64,000 bases of DNA from Glaciimonas soli (lineage in GTDB: Bacteria > Pseudomonadota > Gammaproteobacteria > Burkholderiales > Burkholderiaceae_D): assembly GCF_009497155.1 (NCBI RefSeq), contig NZ_WINI01000003.1:248001-312000 (forward strand), in the 5' to 3' direction. Below, piece by piece: positions 1 through 9,637 of this stretch. How positions within the stretch are numbered: position 1 is the stretch's first letter; each line of letters begins with the position of its first letter. Under the pieces are notes generated by a model that was not told the origin of the DNA, did not search any database, and saw only the letters and a list, made by a program, of their open reading frames with translations. A program made the translations under genes and the position numbers.

Positions 1-132
1 TTGTTTCATGCTGCAGGAAGAAACAATAGTCGAATGATCAAAGAATCCGTGGTATTTGCTTACCACGGCATCAGCAATGCGCCGATTGTCGGTACCCGCT
101 CTGCCTCGGCTGAGGATATTGCACTTCCTTAA
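1..132 (+). CDS. 3' end of an unidentified gene, possibly phytanoyl-CoA dioxygenase (PhyH) family
   Basis: The reading frame is open from base 1 to a TAA at 130-132 and gives 43 residues of a C-terminus; the start lies outside the window. The fragment contains FHAAGRNNS, followed by a hydrophobic strand (VVFAYHG). That resembles the distal His-x-G-x-N-x-S segment of PhyH-type Fe(II)/2-oxoglutarate dioxygenases, which bind iron and 2-oxoglutarate there. The fragment is too short to prove the family. It is convergent with the gsp operon, and a short palindrome separates the two stop codons. Confidence 0.45.
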   Translation: MFHAAGRNNSRMIKESVVFAYHGISNAPIVGTRSASAEDIALP

Positions 133-152
133 ATCAACGATTTAACTGGCCG

Positions 153-171
153 GAAATGCGCTACGCATTTC
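153..171. terminator. Palindrome between convergent genes, possible bidirectional terminator
   Basis: GAAATGCG and CGCATTTC form perfect 8-bp arms around a 3-base loop. The element lies between the stop of the truncated plus-strand gene and the stop of gspC on the minus strand. There is no clear T-run, so termination is inferred from position and symmetry only. Confidence 0.4.
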
Positions 172-179
172 TGACCTGC

Positions 180-686
180 CTATCCTCTGGTATCCGCTTC
201 CGGTTGCGGCGGTGGCATACCAGGTGGCGGTGGTACTGAAGGTTGCATAGTCATTGGCGCCGCAGGTGCATTATTGGATTTCTGCGGCAACACGACTCGT
301 TGATTCACTCCACCGTTCGATAGCAAAATATAGTCAGGATGAACTTCACTAATTTGTACGCCAGGCTGAATATCGCTGCCAACGCGCAATGCTTGTGCAG
401 GCTTGCCATCGACACTGACGATGGCGGCACTGCCTGTGCCATTTTTCGCGGCAACTACGCCCAGTAATTGGTAGTTGCTGGCAATCGCCACCGGTTGTAA
501 ATCGCCGCCAAACAGGTTCGCCGCCGCAGCTGGATCTATCGCCTGCTGCACCACCAATGGTGCAGCTACCGGCCGTTGTTTTGGCTTCATCCATTGCAAT
601 GTCCAATAGGTCAGTGATGCACACAACGCCATAAAGAGCAGCAAGCTGAGGATAGTGTTCGCTGGTTTAACTTTTATTTTTTTCAT
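180..686 (-). CDS. gspC: Type II secretion system protein GspC, short form
   Basis: GspC is the inner-membrane subunit that links the T2SS platform to the outer-membrane secretin through its periplasmic HR domain. The 168-residue protein starts at MKKIKVKP, has one membrane anchor (about residues 10-30), an HR-like region (about 45-130, with NLFGG and LLGVVAA) and a Pro-rich tail. It has no PDZ or coiled-coil C-terminal domain, so it is shorter than classical GspC of about 270-300 residues. It is the last gene of the operon, separated from gspF by a 101-bp palindromic repeat. A longer in-frame start upstream would run through that repeat and was not used. Confidence 0.8.
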   Translation of the reverse strand: MKKIKVKPANTILSLLLFMALCASLTYWTLQWMKPKQRPVAAPLVVQQAIDPAAAANLFGGDLQPVAIASNYQLLGVVAAKNGTGSAAIVSVDGKPAQALRVGSDIQPGVQISEVHPDYILLSNGGVNQRVVLPQKSNNAPAAPMTMQPSVPPPPGMPPPQPEADTRG

Positions 687-705
687 AGCTACTTTTCGAT
701 AGGAA

Positions 706-806
706 AAGTGCAAACAAAACCCGTTTAGGCAGGCGTGCCGACGCAGACAGTACATTAGTACGGCAAGGTGGCACAACAACGCATAAACGGCTTTTTGTCT
801 GCACTT
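706..806. repeat. Intergenic palindromic repeat, family 1, copy 1
   Basis: This 101-bp element has outer arms AAGTGC/GCACTT that extend about 25 bp with few mismatches (also CCGTTTA/TAAACGG). The centre is CAGTAC-ATTA-GTAC followed by GGCA and GCACAACAACG. The same centre recurs at 27280, 34583 and 40956. The element lies between gspF and gspC and ends inside the gspF stop codon. It could act as a processing or attenuation site in the operon mRNA (inference). Confidence 0.75.
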
Positions 807-2034
807 ACTTCACCAACTGATTAATTTCGATAATTGGCATCAACACCGCCAACACAATCAATAACACCACGACACCCATGGCTAAAATCAATGCAGGTTC
901 CAACAAACCGGCAATGGTCATGGCACGACGTTCTAAATCTTGTTCCTGCGCGGCGGATGCGCGTTCCAACATCGCTGGCAATTCGCCCGTAATTTCGCCG
1001 GCACGTATCATGTGGATCAACATCGGTGGAAAATATTTGTGTGCGGACAAAGCGCGCGCCAGGCCCACACCTTCACGTACACTGGTAGTGGCATCGTCCA
1101 CTTGCTTACGCATGGCGACATTGGAAAGCGTATCGCGACTGGTTTGCAATGCCTGCAAAATTGGCACACCTGAACCGGTGGTGATCGACAAGGTGCTGGC
1201 AAAGCGTGCCGTGTTCAAGCTGCGCTCAAACTTGCCGTACAAAGGTGCACGCAGCAACCAGCTATGCCAACGCATTTTGATGTCGGGATTTTTCAAGGCG
1301 CGAAGCCAGACAGTGCTGGCAACAATGGCGACGACTAAAACGATCCATCCGTAATGACGGACAAAATCCGATATCGCCAGCATCATCACCGTCAACAATG
1401 GCAGTTTCTGTTTAGTATTAGCAAATACAGAAACGATTTGCGGCACCACATACGTCAACAAAAATATCACGATAATAAATGCCACCACAGTCACAATCGC
1501 AGGGTAAGTAAACGCCAGTTTGACTTTGGATACCAATGCATTACGCCGTTCCAGATAATCAGCCAAGCGAGATAACACGCGCGACAATTGACCAATGTGT
1601 TCACCCGACGCCACCAGAGCACGATAGATGTCGGCAAACTCGCGTGGATGATTTGACAGCGCATCCGATAAGGCCACGCCTCCCATCACTTCAGAACGAA
1701 TCGAAGCGATCAAATCCCGCAAATAAGGTCGTTCTGCCTGTTCCAGCAACGCAGTTAATGCTTGCTCCAGCGGCAAACTGGCCTCTAGCAAACTGGCAAG
1801 TTGACGCGTGAACAAGGTCAATTCCACCGTCGATAATTTTTCGCCGAAACGTCGATTTAAGCCCGTGCCTCCTGCAGCTGCCGCTTCCTTTTGACTGGTG
1901 ATTTGTTCGACGCTAATAGGCACCAGTTCTTGCTCACGCAAATCCGCTCTGGCCGCCCGCGCATTATCAGCGTTGACGACACCCTTTTTGGTTTTGCCGA
2001 GACTATCAACGGCTTCATAACGAAATGCTGGCAT
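805..2034 (-). CDS. gspF: Type II secretion system inner-membrane platform protein GspF
   Basis: GspF is the polytopic inner-membrane platform subunit that works with ATPase GspE to extend the pseudopilus. The 409 residues match the usual family length. The N-terminus MPAFRYEAVD is typical, and two T2SSF repeats flank membrane segments at about 178-200, 228-247 and 378-400. The start lies 17 bp downstream of the gspE stop, consistent with co-transcription. The stop codon overlaps the right end of a palindromic repeat. Identity is well supported by length, topology and operon position. Confidence 0.95.
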   Translation of the reverse strand: MPAFRYEAVDSLGKTKKGVVNADNARAARADLREQELVPISVEQITSQKEAAAAGGTGLNRRFGEKLSTVELTLFTRQLASLLEASLPLEQALTALLEQAERPYLRDLIASIRSEVMGGVALSDALSNHPREFADIYRALVASGEHIGQLSRVLSRLADYLERRNALVSKVKLAFTYPAIVTVVAFIIVIFLLTYVVPQIVSVFANTKQKLPLLTVMMLAISDFVRHYGWIVLVVAIVASTVWLRALKNPDIKMRWHSWLLRAPLYGKFERSLNTARFASTLSITTGSGVPILQALQTSRDTLSNVAMRKQVDDATTSVREGVGLARALSAHKYFPPMLIHMIRAGEITGELPAMLERASAAQEQDLERRAMTIAGLLEPALILAMGVVVLLIVLAVLMPIIEINQLVK

Positions 2035-2051
2035 GCGATTTTCCTTAACCC

Positions 2052-3497
2052 TTATTCCTTAGCCACTCGCAACAACTCCGCCATGGTGGTAGTGCCATCG
2101 GCCAGCCAACGCTCGCCATCCTGCCGCATCGTCCGCATCCCATCACGTTGCGCCATCGCAGCAATGTCCGCTTCAGAAGCGCGTTCGTGTATCAACGCAT
2201 GAATTTCATTGGTCGATTGCAGTAATTCATAAATGCCGACACGACCGTGATAACCGGTATGCCCACAATGGTCGCAACCGACGGCTTGCCAGGTACCGTC
2301 ATGATCTTGATGACGGCAATGAATACATAGCTTGCGCACCAGCCGTTGTGCCACTACACCAAGCAAGGAGGACGACAGCAGAAAAGGTTCTATCCCCATA
2401 TCAAGCAAACGTGTGACGGCGGCCGCAGAATCATTGGTGTGCAAGGTAGCCAGCACTAAATGGCCGGTCAGTGAAGCTTGTACCGCAATTTGCGCCGTTT
2501 CCAGATCGCGAATTTCACCGATCATGATGACATCAGGATCTTGGCGCAAAATTGCCCGTAGCGCTTTGGCAAACGTCATATCGATCTTGGCATTGACTTG
2601 CGTCTGACCGACGCCCGCCAGTTCGTATTCGATCGGATCTTCCACCGTCAATACGTTGGTACTGGTGGTATTTAAACGTGATAGCGCAGCGTACAACGTA
2701 GTGGTTTTACCGGAGCCGGTCGGGCCTGTGACCAACACGATACCGTGCGGTTGCTTGATTAATTTATCGAATTGCGCCAGCACTGATGTACTCATACCAA
2801 GCTTGCCCAAGTCCATGCGGCCTGCGTCCTTATCCAGCAAACGCAATACCGCACGCTCGCCATGGCCGGTTGGCAAAGTCGATACCCGCACGTCAACCGC
2901 TTTACCAGCAACGCGCAGGGCGATGCGACCATCTTGCGGCAAACGCTTTTCTGCAATATCCAGCTGCGACATAATTTTGATACGCGAAATCAGCGACGCA
3001 TGCACCGCTTTCTTTGGTCGAATCACATCGCGTAAGTTGCCATCCACGCGAAAACGCACCACCGAAATTTGCTCGAACGGTTCAATATGAATATCAGATG
3101 CACCATCGCGCAGCGCTTGCGTCAACAAGGCGTTGATCATCCGAATCACTGGTGCGTCATCGGCTGACTCCATCAAATCTTCTATGGTCGGCACGTCCTG
3201 CATCAATTTGCCGAGATCAAGATTGGATTCAAATTCATCCGCCACTTTGGCAGCATCACCGCCACCACTGGCGTAGGCACGTGCAATCGCCGCTTCCAGT
3301 TCGTCACTGGGGATAGAACGCAATTTTATTTTGCCAAAACGACGCGACACTTCTGCAATCGCATTCGGCTTGGTCGCATCGCACACCAACACTTCGAGCG
3401 TCAGATTAGCTTGGGGATCCGACGTATCCGTATCTTCCGGTTGTTGTGCCAGTATCAAAAAATTACGCGCGAATGCGTAAGGCAAGAAACGACTCAT
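2052..3497 (-). CDS. gspE: Type II secretion system assembly ATPase GspE
   Basis: GspE is the cytoplasmic hexameric ATPase that powers pseudopilus assembly. In 481 residues it shows Walker A GPTGSGKT (258-265), an Asp box around VLTVEDPIEY (282-291), Walker B around IMIGEIRD (324-331), and a His box with LHTNDS. A zinc-binding tetracysteine module is present at C391, C394, C408 and C411. Its ATG overlaps the gspD stop by 3 bp, indicating translational coupling. Length and motifs are normal for the family. Confidence 0.97.
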   Translation of the reverse strand: MSRFLPYAFARNFLILAQQPEDTDTSDPQANLTLEVLVCDATKPNAIAEVSRRFGKIKLRSIPSDELEAAIARAYASGGGDAAKVADEFESNLDLGKLMQDVPTIEDLMESADDAPVIRMINALLTQALRDGASDIHIEPFEQISVVRFRVDGNLRDVIRPKKAVHASLISRIKIMSQLDIAEKRLPQDGRIALRVAGKAVDVRVSTLPTGHGERAVLRLLDKDAGRMDLGKLGMSTSVLAQFDKLIKQPHGIVLVTGPTGSGKTTTLYAALSRLNTTSTNVLTVEDPIEYELAGVGQTQVNAKIDMTFAKALRAILRQDPDVIMIGEIRDLETAQIAVQASLTGHLVLATLHTNDSAAAVTRLLDMGIEPFLLSSSLLGVVAQRLVRKLCIHCRHQDHDGTWQAVGCDHCGHTGYHGRVGIYELLQSTNEIHALIHERASEADIAAMAQRDGMRTMRQDGERWLADGTTTMAELLRVAKE

Positions 3498-5794
3498 GGT
3501 GTGTTGTTGACCGGTTGTGATGGTGTTGGGGCAGTCGCCGGAGTTGTCACTGTTGCTGCAGTGTCGCTCGCTTTTTTCCTGTCTGGATTCAAATTCATCA
3601 ACGTGCCATCAAATGCGCCATCGAGCACATGACGTACATCTTCATTACGCTGTAACGCAGGAAGCGATCCTGGGCTGGTATTGAGTAATAAGTTTGATTG
3701 CGGCGGCGCATTACGCGCTTGTGCTGCCTGAATATAATCGTAACGATCGGCTACGACATTGTCATTCGCTGCTGCATCACGAATGATGGTCGGGCGCAAA
3801 AAAATCAGTAGGTTATTTTTTGTCTTGGTGTTGTTCTTGGACTTAAACAGACCACCTATCCACGGAATACTGGATAAGCCAGGCACAGATTCCTGGTAAT
3901 TGGTTGTCGTCTCTTGCATCAAGCCGCCCAGTACCAGGACTTCGCCATCACCCACGACCACATTGGTATCGACCAGACGTTTATTGATGTTAACCCCGGA
4001 AGTATTATTAATGGATGATGGGTCAACCGTGGAGACCTCTTGGGTAATACTCATCTTCACTGTTCCATCTTGAGAAATCTGCGGTTTCACTCGCAATGCG
4101 ACACCGACATCTTGCCGTTCAACAGTTTGAAATGGATTACTGGTACTGCCACCAGTGGTACTAGGCAAATAGCTACCTGTGACAATCGGAATATTTTGAC
4201 CGACGATCATTTTGGCTTCTTCATTATCCAAGGTGATCAAGTTCGGCACCGACAGCACGTTACCAACATTGTCGTTCTGAAAAGCCTGAGCCAATACACC
4301 CAAACCCAATTTACCAGCCAGTTGACGGAATATACCTACCGTTAAGCCATTACTCGGCTGTGTTACCACGCCAGTCCCTGTGCTTAGCCCAAGTGCCTGA
4401 GTGAAAATGTTATCGCCACTCGCCGGAGTCCCTGATGCGACGCCGCCACCGACACGATAACTGCTATTGCTATTACCGCTCAATCCCAGCCATTGCACCC
4501 CCATCCCTGCATTGGCGGTATCACTCACCTCAACGATCAAGGCTTCGATATATACCTGTTCGCGTCGCATATCGAGTTGATCAATCACCGTGCGCAAATC
4601 ACGATATACGGGTTCGCTGGCAGTGATAATCAACGTGTTGGTGCTGGCATCTGCCTGGATAAAGCCGCCTTTACTGCCACCGCCGCTACTGCTGGCGCCG
4701 GTGTTGGTGATCGGTGATTTTGCCGCTGCTGTGCCTGTGCTGGTGCTACCAAAACTACTGCCACCACTGCTACCGGAACTACCGTTGCTGCTACCGCTAC
4801 CTCCCAACATGCTGGTCGTTCCGCTATCACTTGTGGTGGTTGGCGCAGGGCTCGACGTATCGAATGACACCATAGATCGCAGCGTTTGTGCCAGTTTGGT
4901 TGCATCTGCATTTTTCAGATACACCACATGAACGTTACCGGCTTGTGCCGTTGGCTGATCCAGTTTCGCAATCAACGATTTCGCCAGATTGGCACGTGCC
5001 ACGGTGGGTGCTCGCAGGATCACCGAGTTGGTACGAGGATCTGCCATGAGAGTGATGCGACTGCTATCACCGCCGGCAGCACCTGCTGCTTGCCCGGCTG
5101 TGCCATTGTCCAGCAATCTGGTCACCATCGTCGCCAAATCGCTGGCCACAGCGTAGCGCACCGGAATGACATCCAGGTCAGTGATATTGGGCGTATCCAG
5201 AGTCGCAATCATCTTGCTGATGCGATTCAGATTGTCTGCGTAATCGGTCACCACCAAGGTATTGTTACCAGGATTAGCGTTGATGGTGTTATTCGGCGAA
5301 ATCAGTGGACGCAACACCGGCACCAGATTGGTTGCCGATTCATAATTCAACGTGAAAATGCGCGTCGCAATTTGATCGCCTTTGACGCTTCTCACCTGGG
5401 TCGGGCTGACCTGCAATTTGGCATCGGCTTCTGGTACGACTTTTACAAAACCATCACCCCGCACCAGCGAAAATCCTTGCAAACGCAAGGTCGCCGCCAA
5501 CATGTCAAAGGCCTGGGCTTTTGTGAGCGCTTTCTCAGACACCAGACTGATCGTGCCTTTTACTCTGGGGTCGATAATGAAAGTGGTATTGGTGTATTGA
5601 CCGACGGCTTTAATCACCGATTCAATATCAGCACCGACAAAATTCATGATGGCTTGGTTAGAATCCGGTGAACCCTGTGCTTGCGGCACGTTATTTGGTC
5701 CTTCAGCAAACGTCAGCATCGGGGTAGAAACGAAGGACAGCGCAATGGCGCTGACAAGTATATTTTTGGCGAATTTATTTTGCACGATGTTCAC
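3494..5794 (-). CDS. gspD: Type II secretion system secretin GspD
   Basis: GspD forms the outer-membrane channel of the T2SS. The 766-residue protein has a Sec signal peptide (about 1-30), N-terminal N0-N3 ring domains, a Gly/Ser-rich linker at about residues 325-370, and a C-terminal secretin domain. Hallmarks are VPNLITLDNEEA and SSIPWIGGLFKSK, followed by LLIFLRPTII. The start codon is GTG and shares one base with the gspN stop. An Asn/Pro/Thr-rich tail may bind a pilotin, but no pilotin gene is seen in this operon. Confidence 0.97.
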   Translation of the reverse strand: MNIVQNKFAKNILVSAIALSFVSTPMLTFAEGPNNVPQAQGSPDSNQAIMNFVGADIESVIKAVGQYTNTTFIIDPRVKGTISLVSEKALTKAQAFDMLAATLRLQGFSLVRGDGFVKVVPEADAKLQVSPTQVRSVKGDQIATRIFTLNYESATNLVPVLRPLISPNNTINANPGNNTLVVTDYADNLNRISKMIATLDTPNITDLDVIPVRYAVASDLATMVTRLLDNGTAGQAAGAAGGDSSRITLMADPRTNSVILRAPTVARANLAKSLIAKLDQPTAQAGNVHVVYLKNADATKLAQTLRSMVSFDTSSPAPTTTSDSGTTSMLGGSGSSNGSSGSSGGSSFGSTSTGTAAAKSPITNTGASSSGGGSKGGFIQADASTNTLIITASEPVYRDLRTVIDQLDMRREQVYIEALIVEVSDTANAGMGVQWLGLSGNSNSSYRVGGGVASGTPASGDNIFTQALGLSTGTGVVTQPSNGLTVGIFRQLAGKLGLGVLAQAFQNDNVGNVLSVPNLITLDNEEAKMIVGQNIPIVTGSYLPSTTGGSTSNPFQTVERQDVGVALRVKPQISQDGTVKMSITQEVSTVDPSSINNTSGVNINKRLVDTNVVVGDGEVLVLGGLMQETTTNYQESVPGLSSIPWIGGLFKSKNNTKTKNNLLIFLRPTIIRDAAANDNVVADRYDYIQAAQARNAPPQSNLLLNTSPGSLPALQRNEDVRHVLDGAFDGTLMNLNPDRKKASDTAATVTTPATAPTPSQPVNNTP

Positions 5795-6579
5795 TATGAA
5801 AACTCAAGTCCGATAACTGTTTTACCGTTTTGTTGACGGCGTTGACCTAGCAAATTCAATAAATTTGCCAACTTTTCTTCTTGTCCGTCAGCAGCTTGCG
5901 CTGTCCCGGAAAACTGCAAACGACCATTTACTAACTTCCCATTTCCATCCAATAGCATTGCCCCGCTGATGGTTTTCAATACGATGCTGGCATGCTGTTC
6001 GTTTTGTGAGTCACTCAACGCCATCGTCATTTGATAACTACCTAGCGGTTTGACTGGCGATAAGCGCGACGACATGGCGACCAAATCCAACGTCATCAAC
6101 CCAGCAACAGCTATCCTGCCTTTTTGCCTCTCCACCTGTAAATCGTTCCAACTCAACCGCATGTCGCCAGTCGGTTGCAATGTATTAAGCGGCGCTCCCA
6201 ACGCCACCAAACGTTCTGCCGGCATGTTGATCGAAGTTGCTGCAACCTGCCATTGCGACCAATTGCCGGACACATGCACCGGCGCCGATAGTGCCGCAGG
6301 ATTGTCCAACATTAGATCGACCTTACCGATCAGAACTAACGGCGACAGTTTCCACGTAAAACGTCCAGGCAGCAGCGGCGTGACGGCTTCGCTGCGACTG
6401 GCGGCGCCGCCAATAAAAGCCGAACCATGCCATAAGCTGCCTTGTGCATCGCCCAAGATAATGCGGCCCTGAGTTTGCGTCTCTACCACTTGTGCCAACC
6501 AACTTGCCGGAGAAAATAGCAATGCGGTCGATAGCACACTGAAACAACCCATGCAAACCCATAACAATTTACTCCGCAT
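5794..6579 (-). CDS. gspN: Type II secretion system protein GspN
   Basis: The protein has one N-terminal membrane segment (KLLWVCMGCFSVLST onwards) and a periplasmic domain with RIILGDAQGSLWHGSA, typical of the GspN family. GspN is an accessory T2SS protein of uncertain role found in a subset of systems. It sits between gspM and gspD. The chosen start is ATG at 6579, directly before the membrane anchor (261 residues). An in-frame GTG at 6639 would add 20 charged residues. Neither start has a strong ribosome site, so the N-terminus is uncertain. Confidence 0.85.
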   Translation of the reverse strand: MRSKLLWVCMGCFSVLSTALLFSPASWLAQVVETQTQGRIILGDAQGSLWHGSAFIGGAASRSEAVTPLLPGRFTWKLSPLVLIGKVDLMLDNPAALSAPVHVSGNWSQWQVAATSINMPAERLVALGAPLNTLQPTGDMRLSWNDLQVERQKGRIAVAGLMTLDLVAMSSRLSPVKPLGSYQMTMALSDSQNEQHASIVLKTISGAMLLDGNGKLVNGRLQFSGTAQAADGQEEKLANLLNLLGQRRQQNGKTVIGLEFS

Positions 6580-6673
6580 TCTTGTTGATACTTGGATCGG
6601 CTCTTTTCGTTCTTTTAATTCTTTTATTCCGTGCTTCACGTTACGTTTTCACTTTTATTTTTACGCATTATTT

Positions 6674-7276
6674 TTATTCGCTATTTTTCTGATTCAGTGT
6701 CACCGATGCATCGACTATCCCTGGCTTCGCGGGTTCAACCGCATTCACCTTGGCCTCAATGACTTGCCAATGCTCGGTTGCCTGAACTTGCTGCAAAAAA
6801 TTGATCAAGCCAGAGAAGCTGATGGCCGTAAATTGCACTTTGGCGTTGTTGCCCGTCACGAGAATACTTTTGCTGCTCATGCCCAGTCTTTTCAACGCCG
6901 CTTCAACGCCACTTTGACTAATCGGCGTCGCCGCCTGATCACTGGCTTGATTGAGATTGCCGGTCTGGGCGATGATTTGCTGCAGTTCTGCGGCTTGTTG
7001 ACGCAATCCTGGCAAGCTTTTTTGCAGACGTTGGCGACCTTCTATCGCTGGCGCCAGCAATATCAAATAAATCAGCGCTGCCAGCACTACAACGATCGCG
7101 ACGCTGAGCATGTTTTGTTCTCGCTTATTGCGTTGCCCCCAGAATGTAGCGACCGTATTGCGGAGCTGCGAGACGACCTGAGTGACAGGTTTAAGAACCG
7201 GCTCAAGCAGTGATGAGGAAATCAGAGGTTTAGTTTGCTTGCTCATTTTCTTTGTAATGGACTCTGGCGCATTCAT
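6674..7276 (-). CDS. gspM: Type II secretion system protein GspM
   Basis: GspM is a bitopic inner-membrane protein that stabilises GspL in the T2SS platform. The 200 residues contain a cytoplasmic N-terminus with WGQRNKREQNML, one membrane span (about 56-75) and a periplasmic ferredoxin-like domain. Its ATG overlaps the gspL stop by 4 bp. Placement between gspL and gspN agrees with the family. Confidence 0.92.
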   Translation of the reverse strand: MNAPESITKKMSKQTKPLISSSLLEPVLKPVTQVVSQLRNTVATFWGQRNKREQNMLSVAIVVVLAALIYLILLAPAIEGRQRLQKSLPGLRQQAAELQQIIAQTGNLNQASDQAATPISQSGVEAALKRLGMSSKSILVTGNNAKVQFTAISFSGLINFLQQVQATEHWQVIEAKVNAVEPAKPGIVDASVTLNQKNSE

Positions 7277-8580
7277 TTGTTTGCCCCGGCCGCTTTAATT
7301 TGCCAGACGCCGTCAGTTGGTGGCTGAGATAATAATAGCTGGTTGCCAGTCAATGCGATTTTTAATTTTTCAACCCCGCCCGCATCCAATCCTGCACTTT
7401 GCGCAGCATTGGAAAAACGAACAAATAAGCTTCGGTCACGATACTCCAGCGAACTCACCAAATTTCTTTGGGGATTCAATCCCGTGCTGTTCAACGCAGT
7501 GTTAAATTGCGCCGCCAATGCGATGAAATCATCCGGCATTGCAGCGCCGCTAGCTTGCTGCGACAAAGCGATTTTTTGATGTGCTTGGGCTATTGGATCA
7601 ACGATGACAGTATCTTGCGGATAAGCCTTACGATAATCCTTCAACATACCGCTTTTCAATTGCGCCGCTTCACTGCGCATGCGCCACCAATCGCTATTTA
7701 ATGCCACCACATTCACCAGTAAAACCAACGTCGCCAATGCCAACGACCAGCGCCACGGTCCCCAATTCATCGGCTGCTCGGATGCCGCTGCATTCATTCC
7801 TGTCATCAGGTTGACATCACAAGCTTGTGCGCCAACGATCCAATGAGACCAATCATCTGCGTGCAGACGAATATCAGCAACATCCTCCGCCGCAATAACA
7901 TCCTGATAAGCAGCCAACTCTTCTGCCGCAACGTAAAGATTAATTGCCCCGCCCGGCACCAGAATACGCAACATCGTCAGCGCTTCTTTTTGCGGCTGAT
8001 CATGCGAGGTCACCGATACGCCTATACCAACCTGCTTAGATAAACGCACGCTCACGTCTTGCTGTATTTCTTGCTGCCACCGGCGTTGCACAATAGCGGC
8101 TGTGGCAGCACCATCAAGTGAGCTTTCAAGTGGTAGACAAAGTTGCGACGGCAGCGCCTTGATATTTTTTGCACCCATCGCCAGCAAGCCATTGGTGATA
8201 TGTTCCAGCCAGTCGCGCTGGACCACTGCAATCGCCCGCATACCATCAATCCGTGCGCCAGTCGCAATGACACAGCTAGCCGGATCGACGATCAATTGAT
8301 CCTCAATCAAATTAGGCAACGCCGCCTTCAGTTTCGCCGCTGGCAACGGTGGCACAGCCATGTGTAAGGTAGTGACATCGCTGGCCGCCAAGAGCAGAAC
8401 TACGCGCTGCGTTTGCGCCACCTGCGGTTTCAATTCGAGTAACGATTGATAACCTTCTTGCTCGATATGGCCTTTGTCAGAAACTACTGCAAATGCACAT
8501 GCCGGAGCGGCACCATCGGCATCGCCTGCGTCGCTACTGAGCAAGGCTCTTGGCACTAAGCGTATAAATAATGTTGTCAT
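7273..8580 (-). CDS. gspL: Type II secretion system protein GspL
   Basis: GspL links the cytoplasmic ATPase GspE to the inner-membrane platform. The 435-residue protein has an actin-like cytoplasmic domain (roughly 1-260), a single membrane span at about 283-302, and a periplasmic domain that pairs with GspM. Length and topology are typical. The start follows the gspK stop by 46 bp, and the stop overlaps gspM, so the pair is probably translationally coupled. Confidence 0.93.
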   Translation of the reverse strand: MTTLFIRLVPRALLSSDAGDADGAAPACAFAVVSDKGHIEQEGYQSLLELKPQVAQTQRVVLLLAASDVTTLHMAVPPLPAAKLKAALPNLIEDQLIVDPASCVIATGARIDGMRAIAVVQRDWLEHITNGLLAMGAKNIKALPSQLCLPLESSLDGAATAAIVQRRWQQEIQQDVSVRLSKQVGIGVSVTSHDQPQKEALTMLRILVPGGAINLYVAAEELAAYQDVIAAEDVADIRLHADDWSHWIVGAQACDVNLMTGMNAAASEQPMNWGPWRWSLALATLVLLVNVVALNSDWWRMRSEAAQLKSGMLKDYRKAYPQDTVIVDPIAQAHQKIALSQQASGAAMPDDFIALAAQFNTALNSTGLNPQRNLVSSLEYRDRSLFVRFSNAAQSAGLDAGGVEKLKIALTGNQLLLSQPPTDGVWQIKAAGANK

Positions 8581-8626
8581 ATTTTTCTAATTTTCAAAAC
8601 ATACGCATGACGCGTCAAGCCGGTTT

Positions 8627-9637
8627 TCATAGTTCACGGCTCCAAATTACTTTGGTCGTCGTATTCACTCCCGCACGGTCGCGCTCTATCAATGACGCGG
8701 TATCCAAACCCGCACGCCCCATGCGTATCTTGCCGTTGACCAGGAAAAAGCTGCTGGCAGCAGAAAGTTCGGTGGTATCTATGGTCGCGCCTGGCGCGAT
8801 CGTTGCGACTCTGGTGGCAATATCCGTCGAGTCGCGGAAATACACATTTTCACGGTTAGCGATCAGCGCTTTCACTTGCGATATCGGCATGCCATCTAAA
8901 CGTGCGCTGAGAACTTCCGGTGATGCCGTATTAATGTTGACTGCCGTTGCTGCGGGCAGCACGATGATGTAGTCCTTCAATCTATTGACTATCGCGGGAG
9001 TAATACCGGGTATAGCCAGCAAATCCTCGATCCGCAATACCGGCATTTGTGTGAGCACTGCTGTTGGCGGAGGTGCCACCGGACTGCCTGGATCGATCAC
9101 GCTTCCGGCTGCCAGCGCAGTAGGGATCATGGCTTGCGCAATCGCCGGCGCTAAACCAGCGCTCACATGCAAGATGCCGAGCAAACGTACAAACATCTTC
9201 ATTTCGTTCGGATCAACCACGCCGCCTTTGACCAGATTGACGAGGTTGTAACGCGATTGTGCGTCCACGATAGTGCCGGACAAAACGGCATCGTCGCCCT
9301 CGGCTGTGCTATCGCCTGCGTATTGACTCAACCGGGTTGCTTCCAGCGGTGCGGCCCAAGGTTCCGATAAATAATCGGCCGTGGTGATTTTTCCGTCTTC
9401 ACGCAAGATCAAACGCGCCCAATCCAAAGAGCCACGTAATATCCATTCTTTTTGCAATTGCAGGCGCTGATTTTCAATTGAGCGCACTTGCACTTGCTGT
9501 TGCCAAAACAAACTGGCGACAATGGTGATCGCCAGAGTCGTCAACAACAAGGCCGTGATAATTGCGACACCGCGTTGACGATGGTGGCTGCGGAATCTAC
9601 ATGTGCTGAGTGAGCGCAGTGATTGCTGTGTGTTCAT
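8627..9637 (-). CDS. gspK: Type II secretion minor pseudopilin GspK
   Basis: GspK caps the pseudopilus tip together with GspI and GspJ. The 336-residue call starts at MNTQQSLRSL, where the ATG overlaps the gspJ stop by 4 bp; an earlier start would overlap gspJ by 91 bp. The prepilin peptidase site is RQRG|VAIIT at residue 23, followed by a hydrophobic helix. As is normal for GspK, the mature chain lacks the conserved Glu at +5. The rest is the large alpha-helical domain with a helix-hairpin-helix-like PGITPAIVNRL. Confidence 0.95.
   Translation of the reverse strand: MNTQQSLRSLSTCRFRSHHRQRGVAIITALLLTTLAITIVASLFWQQQVQVRSIENQRLQLQKEWILRGSLDWARLILREDGKITTADYLSEPWAAPLEATRLSQYAGDSTAEGDDAVLSGTIVDAQSRYNLVNLVKGGVVDPNEMKMFVRLLGILHVSAGLAPAIAQAMIPTALAAGSVIDPGSPVAPPPTAVLTQMPVLRIEDLLAIPGITPAIVNRLKDYIIVLPAATAVNINTASPEVLSARLDGMPISQVKALIANRENVYFRDSTDIATRVATIAPGATIDTTELSAASSFFLVNGKIRMGRAGLDTASLIERDRAGVNTTTKVIWSREL

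Noticed and set aside
687-779. N-terminal extension of GspC
   Set aside because: It runs through the family 1 palindrome; MKKIKVKP followed by the membrane anchor is the normal start.
4590-4931. Hydrophobic frame antisense to gspD
   Set aside because: It is the shadow of the Gly/Ser-rich linker; Leu/Pro repeats arise from the reversed codons.
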